Shown: positions 18,199-27,462 of the stretch, one piece after another
Layout: every line of letters starts with the position of its first letter
Numbering within the stretch: the stretch's first letter is position 1
Source of the DNA: JBBDKV01 sp040879165
Lineage (GTDB): Bacteria > Patescibacteriota > Microgenomatia > UBA1400 > PJMF01
NCBI GenBank assembly: GCA_040879165.1
Contig: JBBDKV010000027.1
Location: 1-63,792, forward strand
DNA length: 63,792 nucleotides
Direction: 5' to 3'
Notes under the pieces: generated by a model
What the model saw: the letters and a program-made list of their open reading frames with translations, nothing else
Databases searched by the model: none
Told to the model about the DNA's origin: nothing
Program-made: the position numbers and the translations under genes

Positions 18199-21100
18199 CT
18201 AGTGGCTCTGCAACTGAACGCCGAAAATCGCGTGACCCTGATCTTCTTTGACAAAAACCAAGTCTTCACCACNNNNNNNNNNTCACCACGAATGTCTGGT
18301 TGTGGGGCAATTAAAATTGGTGAGTAAGCGGGTGGGGGAGTGATGCGAAAGCGATATGATTCATTTTCAATACCCGGCTGTTGCTGCTCAAAAAGTGCAT
18401 AGGCGAATCGATCGCCGTCATGAGATTGACGCGGGGTGGTGAACCGCAATACAACGGGTAGGGTAGAGTCGACTGGAACTTCGATATAAAAACCAACAAC
18501 TTGTCTGTCGTGTTCTTGACTACTATCAAGATCAGCGCTTGTGAGCGTTTGTTCACCCACTTGCAGAGTGTCAATGACTGCGTTTTTAGGAAGATAGAGG
18601 CGAACATACGATCGATAAGGACCTTTTGGCCAAGAATTTGTCTGAGCAGTGTTGGTGTAATTAATTGAGCGCTCATGAAGTACTGATTGTTGCTGCATGC
18701 TAACCACATGCTCAATAGCTCGTTCAAGATAAAAGTTGGCTTTATTAACGCCAACATTTGCTTCAAACTGTGCAACCACTTCGATTTGGCAATGAGACTT
18801 ACTCAGTTGAGTTGGACATTGTGGGTTGAGAATGCCGCCGGTCCAGCCCAGTCCCAGAAATGCTTCGCGCTCGCTAGCTCGTTTGGGCACAAAGAGCATT
18901 GATTGCTCTTCAAAATTAACCCGCATCGCCTGAAGAATGAGGTGGGTTTTATCGACCGGGGTTTGCTGAATTTTTTGAAGCAGTTTTTCAAAAACCAATT
19001 GTCTATAATCTTTTTTATCCGATTCATCAAGCAAAATTACTTCTGAATTAAATTCAATGCGCTCAGCAAGCGTGCGATGGGTCACCACTTCTGAATACTC
19101 AGGCACATCGAGGGGCCCGAGATATTCGAGAAATCGAGCTAATCCCGCAACATCGATTGTCATCACGCCGTCGACATCCCGATTCTGACTTTTCTCCAAA
19201 AACCAAGTGATTTGCTCAGCCGTCTTGGGAAAGTGTGGATCCCAATTACTATCGTGAAATAACAACTGCTCCTCACCAAAAAATCGACGAATCGCTTCTG
19301 GAGCCTCGACCGTTCCAGGCAAACCCCTGTCAACCTGATAATTATTGAGCACCTCATAGCCCACCAATCCATCCTGAGACAGCGTGATTAGGGCCACTGC
19401 TTCGATAAAGCCACCCGTTGGGCGAATTTCTTGATTATTTTGAAAGACTAAGGCATACGTTCGCTGCTCATTGGCTGCCAATAGGTCTGGTAGCACCCCA
19501 GAAAGCTGCTGTAAAACTATCATACTACTCCTTCGCTCCTCGGCAACTTCGTTCACTTTTTCTAGTAATTGAGTTAATTCACCATCCCCACCATCATCTT
19601 CGGACCACAAACCACTCATGGAAAATAAGTCGGTCAGTCGCTGGGTGTTTTCATGCGCCGTCACGCTGTCAATTGCCAAATTTGGGGCAACGGACGCAAC
19701 CTGTGTGTCTTTAGAGATTAAAATAGAACCAACCAGATTTTGAGTCATTGAGCGCGATCGTTCAAAAACCTGATGCGATTGTTCGATCGCGTCCGCCAAT
19801 AAGACCAGAGATTGCGCATCTTCAATCGCTGGCAAACTCAAAACAACACCATACGCATCTGCCTGTAGCGAAACGATGTTTTTGAGTGGACCAAAGCGTG
19901 GCTGCTCGGTGGTTTTTTGCTGGGCTGCCGAAACCACTAATTCAGCATTTTGCCTCACCTCTCGACCAAAAAGTGTCACAGATGTCATAAAGACAATAAT
20001 GAGAAACAAAATACCGAGCCCCATACCCGTAAAGGTAAGTCCGCCATAAAATAGCGCGGTTCGCTTTTTAGTTTTTTTTATAATTTTATTTCGCTCTTTA
20101 GTCGCGGATTCAGTTCGAGTATGTTTGGTGGTTAAGTGAGAGGTAGAGAACAGCCGAACAACCTCCTGATTGAGATTAAAGGCATTTTCCGCCTTTTTAG
20201 CAGCTGGTTTTTCTATAGTTTTTTGCTCTGGTGCTACTTGTGGTTCAAGCTCCACCTGTGTTTCCTGAGCCGGTTGTGATTGTTGAGGGGACTGTGCCTC
20301 CCGTGCCGACTGCGCTTCCAATCCTGACTGTGACCGCTGAGAAGGACGTACCTCCCGCGCCACTTGTGGCTGCTGAGGTGGTGATTGAGCTTGGGTCTGA
20401 TCTTGAGGAAACTGAGCTTTTTGAAGCGGTTGCGGCTCATGAGCAGTAGAAGGAATTTGAGCAGTAGCAAGAACTTGAGTAGCTTCTTGTTGACCTACCT
20501 GATTCGCCGACTGAGTCACATTTTGTACCGACTGAGCTATTTCCTGCGTCGAACTCTTATTCGCATCTTGTTCCAAGCCATTGTCCACATCTTGCACTCT
20601 GCCGTCCGAGGAAATCTGATCTACTTGATTATTCACTTGGTTGGCTGGGGGAGGCGAATTTTGTCGTAAAGCTGCTTGCCAAGAAAACTGGAATAGTGGT
20701 CTGTTGGGACTAGAAAAACTATCTACAAACTCATTGAGCGCTGGCTCCACCGCCTCAGCCACGATATTTTCGGTGGCAGAGAAGGGGATTGGACTCGCAC
20801 TTAAACCATTGGTTGTTTGGAGAGAAATTGGCTCAAAATAGATTGACTGATATCGCTCCTTGATCAGCTGTGCAAGCACCTTTCCATCGAGAGCCTGTCC
20901 TCTAATCACGTAACTACCTCGGGAGGGTTGTAAAAAATAACCAACCACTCGCGCTAAACCCTGCTGCAGAGCAAATGGATACCAAGTTGTTTTTGGCGCA
21001 TACAGCTTTCCTGCTTGAATATCTTGAGATAAAAAAGAGGGGAGAGTAGTCTGAAATTGAGCGATGGGCGCAACAGCGTCTTGAAGAAAAATCCACTGCG

Positions 21101-21497
21101 AACCTGATAAATAGCGATTTAATACAGCAATTGTTGATTTTTGATTGTCGAGATAGGTGGAAAGGAAGGGAATTTCGCCTGGGAAATCTTCCACATACTG
21201 ACTAATAACCGGCATAACGAGTGTTATTTTTTGCTGAAAAGATTCTAAAAAAGTTAGTGTTTTTTGTTGTTCTAACACACTGGTGTTTACAAACCACTCG
21301 GGGGAAATCAACCAACAAATTTTATAGACATCAGTAAAATCCTCTTCTGAAAAAGCCTGGTCGACTGCCGCGTCTAAAGACAGTCGCCGCAACTGCACCG
21401 ACTTCCCCTGAATTTCTTTTTCCAGAGTAGAAACCACTCCTTCATTGTGGTGAAGGAGCAACACCGTCGGCTGGTCAGCAATTAATTCTGTTCGCAT
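18199..21497 (-). CDS. DUF4012 domain membrane protein (interrupted by an assembly gap)
   Basis: Large envelope protein. The N-terminal 230 residues are an alpha/beta domain. A Gln/Pro/Ser-rich linker follows (about 280-430), then one membrane helix (GMGLGILFLIIVFMTSVTLF, about 495) and an outside DUF4012 domain with NNQEIRPTGGFIEAV and HDSNWDPHFPKTAEQ. Near the 3' end a run of ten Ns breaks the frame. Removing the Ns and one of the flanking TCACCAC copies restores the frame and gives a natural end, GEDLVFVKEDQGHAIFGVQ LQSH, with stop at 18199-18201. The corrected protein is 1093 residues. DUF4012 proteins are frequent in CPR genomes; their role is unknown, probably surface or cell-wall related. 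Confidence 0.85.
18266..18289. other. Spurious 10-N scaffold gap with duplicated flank
   Basis: Ten Ns (18273-18282) are bordered on both sides by the same seven bases TCACCAC (18266-18272 and 18283-18289). Collapsing the duplicate and deleting the Ns removes 17 bases and yields an uninterrupted DUF4012 reading frame. Confidence 0.85.
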
Positions 21498-21689
21498 ACG
21501 TAGGTTAAGTACATCTTAAAAAATTGGCTCTAAAAAAATAAGCAAGAAAAGTATAGCTTAGTCCTCGCTTAGCAATAGCGCGTCACCACCTTCATTGTAG
21601 GCAAGTTTGACGAGCAAGTATAGGTTTGACTGAACGAGGCGTAGCGTCGTATTTTTATTGGCTTGAATTATTTTGAGTAATGAGGGGGA

Positions 21690-22100
21690 TTACGCAGCAT
21701 CAAGCGCAGCGTTAACGAGAGAATCTGAAACAGCGTTTTCAGCTCGAGGAATATGGGAAATAGTGTGACTACAAGATAGTTTTGCCAATGACTTCCAAGC
21801 TTTCTCAGCAAGCGACTTCATTCGCGGCTCCTTAATTTTCCAGTGTTTTAGTAGCTGCTCAACCACCAACTTGGAGTCCAACTGCCAACGCACTTCACTG
21901 ACCTGATTACTCTGAGAAAACTCAACAAGCCAATCCACAGAGTGAATGAACGCCTGATATTCTGCCTCGTTATTGGTGGCTACACCGATGGATTCTGCAT
22001 GAGTATATAACTCCTTTCCTTGGCTAAACACAACAACACCTATTGCTGCTGCACCAGGGTTTCCTCGAGATCCGCCGTCGGTATAAATTATTAGCTGCAT
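21690..22100 (-). CDS. rnhA: RNase H-like ribonuclease (RNase HI family)
   Basis: A 136-residue RNase H fold enzyme that would cut the RNA strand of RNA-DNA hybrids. Active-site acids are visible in YTDGGSRGNPG, TNNEAEYQAF and WQLDSKLVVEQL, with the last Asp in AENAVSDSLVNAALD. The layout fits the short RNase HI-like (RHS/ypdQ-like) group without an N-terminal hybrid-binding domain. It starts five bases after the jag stop, at the end of the origin-proximal operon. Confidence 0.88.
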   Translation of the reverse strand: MQLIIYTDGGSRGNPGAAAIGVVVFSQGKELYTHAESIGVATNNEAEYQAFIHSVDWLVEFSQSNQVSEVRWQLDSKLVVEQLLKHWKIKEPRMKSLAEKAWKSLAKLSCSHTISHIPRAENAVSDSLVNAALDAA

Positions 22101-22104
22101 ACAA

Positions 22105-22590
22105 TTATTCTGTTTCTAGTGCTTCCGCAGTGTCCTTAAAGCGAATGGTTAATCGACGATCACGTCCTTCGCCAACCGATACGCTCTCAAGAACTCCATC
22201 GGCATCCAACTCTCCAACTGCCGTATGAACAACAAACCGCTCATGCGCTGGCAAATATGAATGAAACACATGAGATTCTCCTGTTTCCAATACTCGCTCG
22301 ACAATGGATTGTGTAATTTCACCCAGTCTCTCTGTTCGATCCTCGCGATATTGATTAATATTTACCACCAACCGCTTGTCTTTAAACTCTTCCTGAAACA
22401 CCAATCGAGCAATTCGTTGAATTGCCTCAAGACTATCTCCATGATGTCCAATAAACCTCCCTGATTCCTGCTCAGGAATTTGCAAGGATACATAAAAGGT
22501 TCCGTCATCTTCTGACGTCGTCACTGAAACCTCACCACTCTCGACACCACAGTGTTCGGCAAGCTGTGATAAAAATGTTATTATGTCCAT
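22105..22590 (-). CDS. jag: Jag/KhpB RNA-binding protein (KH + R3H)
   Basis: A 161-residue RNA-binding protein. A central KH domain has the GxxG-like loop in ESGRFIGHHGDSLEAIQ, and a C-terminal R3H domain reads SYLPAHERFVVHTAV (the R3H motif is degenerate). The N-terminal Jag-N domain is missing, as in short forms. In other bacteria KhpB binds RNA with KhpA and influences cell elongation. It lies next to yidC, a widely conserved arrangement. Shine-Dalgarno GGAAG precedes the ATG. Confidence 0.92.
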   Translation of the reverse strand: MDIITFLSQLAEHCGVESGEVSVTTSEDDGTFYVSLQIPEQESGRFIGHHGDSLEAIQRIARLVFQEEFKDKRLVVNINQYREDRTERLGEITQSIVERVLETGESHVFHSYLPAHERFVVHTAVGELDADGVLESVSVGEGRDRRLTIRFKDTAEALETE

Positions 22591-22617
22591 ACTTCCTTTC
22601 TAATACGAGTCATATGA

Positions 22618-23382
22618 TTATTTACTGCGTGACTGAAGGTATACAACGGCGCGCTTCGAATAGGTGGCAATACCACCCCATCCAGAAATTTTCCATTGCT
22701 GAAAGACGCTTGCAACCGTAGTGATCGTCCAATATAGCGCGAGTCCAGAAGGGAACTGCGCTGCCAAAATAACCGTCATGACCGGCAAGATGTACAACAT
22801 TTGTTGTTGCATTGAGGCGGCCATCTCAGCAAAGCCTTCTTCTTTTTTATTAGCTTCTTGGACGGCTTTCTTTTTACTCTTATTGGGAATAATATCTCGC
22901 TTCTCACTTCCTGGAGCAATCATGATTGAGAGCACCATTTGCGAAGCTCCTGCTATTAGTGGCAGGACATATGTTGAGTCGGGGAGTCCAAGATTGAGAT
23001 AGAAAAAGTGGGGATCAATGTTTACGCCATTAACCTCAGTTTGAGAGAGAAAGTCAATAAGCACTGTGTACAAAAGTATCAACACCCCCAACTGCACAAT
23101 TTGCGGCAAACAACCTGCGAGGGGATTAACATTATATTTCTTATACAATTCAAGCTGAGCTGCCTGGAGTTTTTCCTTGTTTTTACCGTGTTTTTCCTTC
23201 AGTTTTTTAATTTCTGGTTGCAACTCACGCATTCGATTGCTGGCGCGGAGTGAGGACATTGTGAGCGGGTAGAGGACTAAGCGAATTAGGAGGGTAAATA
23301 AAATAATCGCCCAACCCAAGTTTCCACTCATTTGGTAGAGAAAAACTAAAATCTCAGTGACTGCTCCCGTAACTGCTTCCAT
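22618..23382 (-). CDS. yidC: Membrane protein insertase YidC
   Basis: Inserts membrane proteins with or without SecYEG. A 254-residue short form without the periplasmic domain and without a lipoprotein signal. Five hydrophobic segments are recognisable. The conserved membrane arginine is in TLLIRLVLYPLT, and the cytoplasmic hairpin is LQPEIKKLKEKHGKNKEKLQ. NPLAGCLPQIVQ and FPSGLALYWTITT are family signatures. A Lys-rich loop sits between the later helices. Shine-Dalgarno AGGAAAG upstream. Confidence 0.95.
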   Translation of the reverse strand: MEAVTGAVTEILVFLYQMSGNLGWAIILFTLLIRLVLYPLTMSSLRASNRMRELQPEIKKLKEKHGKNKEKLQAAQLELYKKYNVNPLAGCLPQIVQLGVLILLYTVLIDFLSQTEVNGVNIDPHFFYLNLGLPDSTYVLPLIAGASQMVLSIMIAPGSEKRDIIPNKSKKKAVQEANKKEEGFAEMAASMQQQMLYILPVMTVILAAQFPSGLALYWTITTVASVFQQWKISGWGGIATYSKRAVVYLQSRSK

Positions 23383-23443
23383 AATTACTTTCCTGTTTGT
23401 TTACGCATTGTATTGCGCCGACTAATAACCCAGACACCACTAT

Positions 23444-23641
23444 CTACCAACAACGCATTATTCGCCAAATACCCGACAGTCCACCCAATATAATTCCTTT
23501 TTTGAGGATTTGGTCGTGCATATTTCTACCACAAGTGGGATTGTGTTTACAGTGGTGCATGTAGCCAAATACCGAAAAGAGAAGTTGCTTGCGTAGTTCA
23601 TAGGAAAATACATATACTTTGGTAAAAACTGAGTCTTTCAT
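23444..23641 (-). CDS. yidD: YidD membrane-insertion efficiency factor
   Basis: A 65-residue protein. The C-terminal half carries the YidD pattern C-K-x-N-P-T-C-G, with GIILGGLSGIWRIMRCW matching the G...R(L/I)xRC end. The N terminus is less conserved and lacks a clear amphipathic helix. Family members associate with YidC/Sec insertion. Position between rnpA and yidC is the conserved location, which raises confidence despite the short length. Confidence 0.82.
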   Translation of the reverse strand: MKDSVFTKVYVFSYELRKQLLFSVFGYMHHCKHNPTCGRNMHDQILKKGIILGGLSGIWRIMRCW

Positions 23642-23646
23642 GAGTA

Positions 23647-23979
23647 CTAATATTGTTGCACTATTCTGCGAAAAGTATTGAGCAACTGCTCTTCAAACCT
23701 ATCTGCGACTAGTAGTTTTGGTTGAGTTATGATTATCGCTAATCCCACTTCAAATGTTTGTAACTCTTCCCAATTCTGCTCGAGTATTTGATATACTCGC
23801 CGCCGTATTGTATTGCGAAAGCTGGCTTTTGGCGCAACTTTTTTAGAAACTATTACCACGCACTGCGTGCTCCCCTGTGGTTGATAATATACTACACAAC
23901 CAAATCCTTTTACTGAGGTTGCAGTTCTAAAAAAATCAGGATTCTTTCTGAGTGGTAGCTTGTGCTGTTTTTTCAGCAT
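23647..23979 (-). CDS. rnpA: Ribonuclease P protein component
   Basis: Protein subunit of RNase P, which matures tRNA 5' ends. At 110 residues it has normal length. The RNR-type motif appears in SFRNTIRRRVYQILEQ, and VVIVSKKVAPKA matches the central strand. It begins with the usual LPLRKNPDF block. It follows rpmH and precedes yidD. No RNase P RNA gene was found in this window. Confidence 0.93.
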   Translation of the reverse strand: MLKKQHKLPLRKNPDFFRTATSVKGFGCVVYYQPQGSTQCVVIVSKKVAPKASFRNTIRRRVYQILEQNWEELQTFEVGLAIIITQPKLLVADRFEEQLLNTFRRIVQQY

Positions 23980-24030
23980 AAACTTTTTTTTTAAGCTGCT
24001 AGCAATAAAAAGGTAAGAAAAACCAAACTA

Positions 24031-24183
24031 CTAGGCTCGAGCAACCACCACCGTGGCTTTACTCCTACCTTTTGCTCGGCGACGTTTTAAAACGTTTCTT
24101 CCTGCAGCAGTCATCATTCTACTCAAAAAGCCATGCTTGCGAGCTCTACTTCGTTTTTTAGGACTCCATGTTCGTTTTGACAT
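24031..24183 (-). CDS. rpmH: 50S ribosomal protein L34
   Basis: A 50-residue, very basic protein. It begins MSKRTWSPKKRSRARKHGF, contains LSRMMTAAGRNVLKRRRAKG, and ends VVVARA, a textbook L34 with Trp in place of the commoner Tyr/Phe in the first block. The start ATG is at 24183 and the stop is TAG at 24031-24033. It sits between dnaN and rnpA, giving the classical dnaA-dnaN-rpmH-rnpA origin neighbourhood with recF, gyrB and gyrA absent here. Confidence 0.95.
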   Translation of the reverse strand: MSKRTWSPKKRSRARKHGFLSRMMTAAGRNVLKRRRAKGRSKATVVVARA

Positions 24184-24245
24184 AAGAACGGTAGTATACC
24201 AGACAATGCCGCAGAAGTCTTATTTTGTTTTTATGCTTAAAAAAA

Positions 24246-25370
24246 CTACTGATTTAATCGAAATGGCATAATTACGTATTGATACCCAGGACTCTTTTCT
24301 GTGACCAACAGTGCTGGTTTCAACTCTCCACTGATTTTTAATCGAACCGTTTGAGATTTATAGAGCTGTAAAAAATCCAGAACATACTTGGCATTAAAGG
24401 CTATCACACCCTTTTCACCAGAAAATGAATGATCTCCTATCTCACCCTCAAAAGAACCAATAGCCGGAGAGCTCGCGCTGATTACCAATTGTTCGGAAGC
24501 ATATGCAATTTGAATAATGCTCGAACTATCTCGGGCAAAAATCATCGCTCTCTTTACTTGATCAGCTAACACATCACTCTCAACCGCTACTTCTGCAACA
24601 AATTCAGTGGGTAGGATTTGTGAATAGGGTGGAAACTCTCCCTCAATAAGCCGTGCAAATACCTCAACAGCTCCTATTGAAAAAAAGAGTTGTTTTAACT
24701 CGGTAGATACTGAACAGGAAATTTCTTCAACCTCAAGTTGTTCAGCGATATTTTTAACCTCTACCAAAACTTTTGCTGGAACCAGGAGTGAAAATCCCTC
24801 ACCCTCACCCGACTTTGGGGAGTTTTTAATCTCTAGTGTTTCTATCGCCAATCTAAATCCATCTGTAGCTACTGCCTTGAGTTGTTTATCTGAGAACTCC
24901 ATTAAAACACTGGTTAGAACTGGCCTAGTCTGATCAGTTGAGGCGCTTGGAACTATGTTGGTTACAATTTTAGAAAGATCCTTTGTTAAAAGAGTAATCT
25001 CATTTCCTTCTACCTCTGGAAACGGCGGATATTCTTCACTATTTTGCGACTGAAGCGAAGCTTTTCCTGCCGAAGATTGAATGCGAGCTGTTGATTCAGA
25101 GTGTTCTATTTTCATAGACCCGACTGGTAAAGAAAAAATAATATCCCGCAACTGCTTTCCTGGAAGAACGATTACTCCTTTTTCCTCTGTTGTGGTTGGA
25201 AAGGTGGTTCGAATGCCGAAATATAAGTCAGTAGCAGCAATTGTGGTTTTGTTTTCTCCTGCGGTTAGTAGGACTGAGGTTAAAATCGGCAGAGATGGGC
25301 GGGATGGAATCGCTTTTTGAACGTGCGCCAATGATTGTTTGAGATTTTCTTGTAAAACTGAAATTTTCAT
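24246..25370 (-). CDS. dnaN: DNA polymerase III beta sliding clamp
   Basis: Ring clamp that tethers replicative polymerase. The ATG at 25370 (MKISVLQENLKQSLAHVQKA) is chosen because it matches the family N terminus and is preceded by an AAGAGA Shine-Dalgarno; the open frame extends upstream without support. The 374 residues form three clamp domains, with SLPILTSVLL in the first, STDQTRPVLTSVLMEF in the second, and the C terminus YQYVIMPFRLNQ matching the canonical MPMR-L end. It lies immediately downstream of the putative oriC. Confidence 0.96.
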   Translation of the reverse strand: MKISVLQENLKQSLAHVQKAIPSRPSLPILTSVLLTAGENKTTIAATDLYFGIRTTFPTTTEEKGVIVLPGKQLRDIIFSLPVGSMKIEHSESTARIQSSAGKASLQSQNSEEYPPFPEVEGNEITLLTKDLSKIVTNIVPSASTDQTRPVLTSVLMEFSDKQLKAVATDGFRLAIETLEIKNSPKSGEGEGFSLLVPAKVLVEVKNIAEQLEVEEISCSVSTELKQLFFSIGAVEVFARLIEGEFPPYSQILPTEFVAEVAVESDVLADQVKRAMIFARDSSSIIQIAYASEQLVISASSPAIGSFEGEIGDHSFSGEKGVIAFNAKYVLDFLQLYKSQTVRLKISGELKPALLVTEKSPGYQYVIMPFRLNQ

Positions 25371-25663
25371 ATCTCTTTTCTCTTTCTGGCTCTCTTTCTC
25401 TCTATAATAATAAATTAGTTGTAATAGTAGTAGGTGCAGATACAATCGTGGGTAAACGCGCTTCTGTAGTCTAGTGCGTAGGAGTGGATTGAGTGTGAAC
25501 CAACCAGTCCTGTTGTTTGTTGATAAGAATTGTGAATCAGTTGTTAGTTTGTGTGGGAGTTTCTAAGCTTCTACACATTTTGCATTTTTACTTCACAACT
25601 GATCTACGCTCCGCTCACAAGTTATTGACAGACTTATCCACAATTGTGAATATATAACCAAGG
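25371..25663. other. Putative replication origin (oriC) between dnaA and dnaN
   Basis: The spacer holds TTATCCACA (25634-25642, exact consensus), TTATTGACA (25622-25630, one mismatch, exactly 12 bp away), TGTGAATAT (25646-25654) which makes a near-palindromic back-to-back pair with the consensus box, and TGTGAATCA (25531-25539, one mismatch). Toward dnaN the minus strand reads CCTACTACTATTAC (25434-25421) followed by an AT-rich stretch (25403-25415), resembling the DnaA-trio unwinding element described in Bacillus. A weak box, TTACCCACG, precedes it (25447-25455). Together with gene context this is the best origin candidate. Confidence 0.7.
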
Positions 25664-27253
25664 TTATCGAGAAATAGCGCTCAGCGTTGTTCTCAGAGCA
25701 GAGATATCTTGTTGTAGCGAATCATCACTGGAGAGTGATATATCAACCTTTTTTACCGCATGAATAACGCTGGTATGATCTCTTCCGGCAAACCACCTAC
25801 CAATTTCTGTGAGTGGGAGTGATAGTTCTTTTTTGAGTAAATACATACAGACATGTCGAGGTATGACAAGACTTTTAATACGACTATGACCTTTAAGTGA
25901 GGATTGTTTGATTTTATAGTGATTGGCGACTGTTTTTATGACATCTCCAGGAGAAACTTTGATTTTGGGTCGTTTTGTTTCAATTTCAACCCTCAGGATG
26001 TCCTCGATAAGCTCTGGCGTAATATCTCTCCCTTTTAATTCGACCTCGGAGCGAATGCTGGTGATAATGCCTTCGATTTTTCGCGCACTTTCAACTCGAG
26101 AGGAAATAAGTTTGGCAATATCGATGGTAATCGGCATTCCTTGAGCCTTGGCTTTGACGAGGACAATTGCCGTTCTCAGCTCAAAGCTGGGTTGTTGAAT
26201 GTCGATCATCAAGCCCGCTTCAAAACGAGATCTTAGGCGGTCCTCAAGCAGGGTGATTTCATGGGGTGGTCTGTCAGAAGTCAGAACCACCTGACTGTTT
26301 TGTTTGGTGAGGGCGTTGAAGGTGTGAAAAAATTCTTCTTGCACTGCATTTTTGCCAGCTATAAACTGAACGTCGTCGATTAGCATTACGTGGCAGTTGC
26401 GATAGCGCTCCTTGAAGTTGCGCGCTTTTTTTGTCTGGATGGCGTGAACAATGTCATTAGTGAATTCCTCACCAGTGCAATAAATAATCCGCTGCATGGG
26501 ATTTTGCTTCAGAATGTTGTGTCCAATGGCGTGCATGAGGTGGGTTTTTCCGACACCAACTCCGCCGTACAGGAATAGTGGGTTATATGACTGTCCGGGC
26601 CGATTTGAGACAGCTGTGGCGGCTGCGTGAGCCATTTCGTTGGTGGTGGACACGGCAAAGGTTTCAAAAGTGTAGTCTGTTCTTAGTCCAGTGCTACGGG
26701 CTTGCGATTCGTAGCGATCAACTGCGACGCTTGTTATAGTACTTTCGCTAAATAAGTCTTCGACGCGCGGCGATTGGTTGTTGGGCTGATGTTGGTAAAA
26801 GTCAAAAGCGCCGTGTCGCTGCTGATTAGACCGCGAAGCGGTGGTTTCGTCTGACTGATTTGAGTTTGTGTTTGTATTTGAACCATGGTGTCTAGAAGGA
26901 GTGGTGTTACTACCAGTGCTTGTGTTGCTTGTTGGTGCTTTGGGTTGGCTAACAAAAGGATCACCCACCTGATATCGAACTTCACAAGTCTTATCGAGTA
27001 CGTTGTCTAAAATCTGTTTGATCTGGACGTGAAGGTTTTTTTTGAGATTGGTGGAGTGAAAAGCTGTGGGGCTTGTGATAATCACTTCGACTTTTTCAGG
27101 ATTAAGGTGAGTTATTTGAGTGATTGGGTTAGAAAGAATCCAGGTGTTATATACAGCAGGACTCAGTTGTTCCTGAATATGAAGACAATATTGTTTCCAA
27201 ATATTTTTAACTTCTTGATTATCAGACACCTGACTCATTTTTAGCCTATACAT
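25664..27253 (-). CDS. dnaA: Chromosomal replication initiator DnaA
   Basis: A 529-residue initiator with all four domains. Domain I is at 1-95 (NIWKQYCLHIQEQLSPAVYNTWI). Domain II (about 105-165) is an Asn/Ser/Thr/Gln-rich linker. Domain III AAA+ has Walker A GGVGVGKTH (about 230-238), Walker B CHVMLIDDVQF and an arginine-finger region RLRSRFEAGLMIDI. Domain IV carries the DnaA-box-binding signature GRDHTSVIHAV. The start at 27253 is supported by TAATAT (27262-27267) eight bases upstream; an ATG at 27238 matches many family starts and is an alternative. DnaA boxes lie both upstream and downstream, suggesting autoregulation. Confidence 0.97.
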   Translation of the reverse strand: MYRLKMSQVSDNQEVKNIWKQYCLHIQEQLSPAVYNTWILSNPITQITHLNPEKVEVIITSPTAFHSTNLKKNLHVQIKQILDNVLDKTCEVRYQVGDPFVSQPKAPTSNTSTGSNTTPSRHHGSNTNTNSNQSDETTASRSNQQRHGAFDFYQHQPNNQSPRVEDLFSESTITSVAVDRYESQARSTGLRTDYTFETFAVSTTNEMAHAAATAVSNRPGQSYNPLFLYGGVGVGKTHLMHAIGHNILKQNPMQRIIYCTGEEFTNDIVHAIQTKKARNFKERYRNCHVMLIDDVQFIAGKNAVQEEFFHTFNALTKQNSQVVLTSDRPPHEITLLEDRLRSRFEAGLMIDIQQPSFELRTAIVLVKAKAQGMPITIDIAKLISSRVESARKIEGIITSIRSEVELKGRDITPELIEDILRVEIETKRPKIKVSPGDVIKTVANHYKIKQSSLKGHSRIKSLVIPRHVCMYLLKKELSLPLTEIGRWFAGRDHTSVIHAVKKVDISLSSDDSLQQDISALRTTLSAISR

Positions 27254-27303
27254 CGTACTAAATATTACTCATGCGTGAAAATTGCTGTTGGGCAGTGCTT
27301 TAC

Positions 27304-27324
27304 TTATACACAAAGTTATTCACA
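27304..27324. promoter_or_regulatory. DnaA-box pair upstream of dnaA
   Basis: TTATACACA (27304-27312) and TTATTCACA (27316-27324) match TTATNCACA exactly and start 12 bp apart, as do two boxes on the other side of dnaA. They lie 50-70 bp upstream of the dnaA start, suitable for autoregulation or as part of a split origin. Confidence 0.65.
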
Positions 27325-27462
27325 AAAAGCAAGCGGGAGTTTTTAGGATGGATTGGATTAATTGTTGGCTTTTGGTGGCTGTTGGTAGGAGCGAAAAACG
27401 CCCTATATCGTGCTCAATTTCAGATCGTGCTCAATTTCACTCGGCTGAGATTGAGCGAGTGG

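Noticed and set aside
21620..21665. Possible hairpin followed by T-run (ACGAGGCGTAGCGTCGT then TTTTT)
   Set aside because: The stem is short and the T-run faces right, whereas both flanking genes are leftward.
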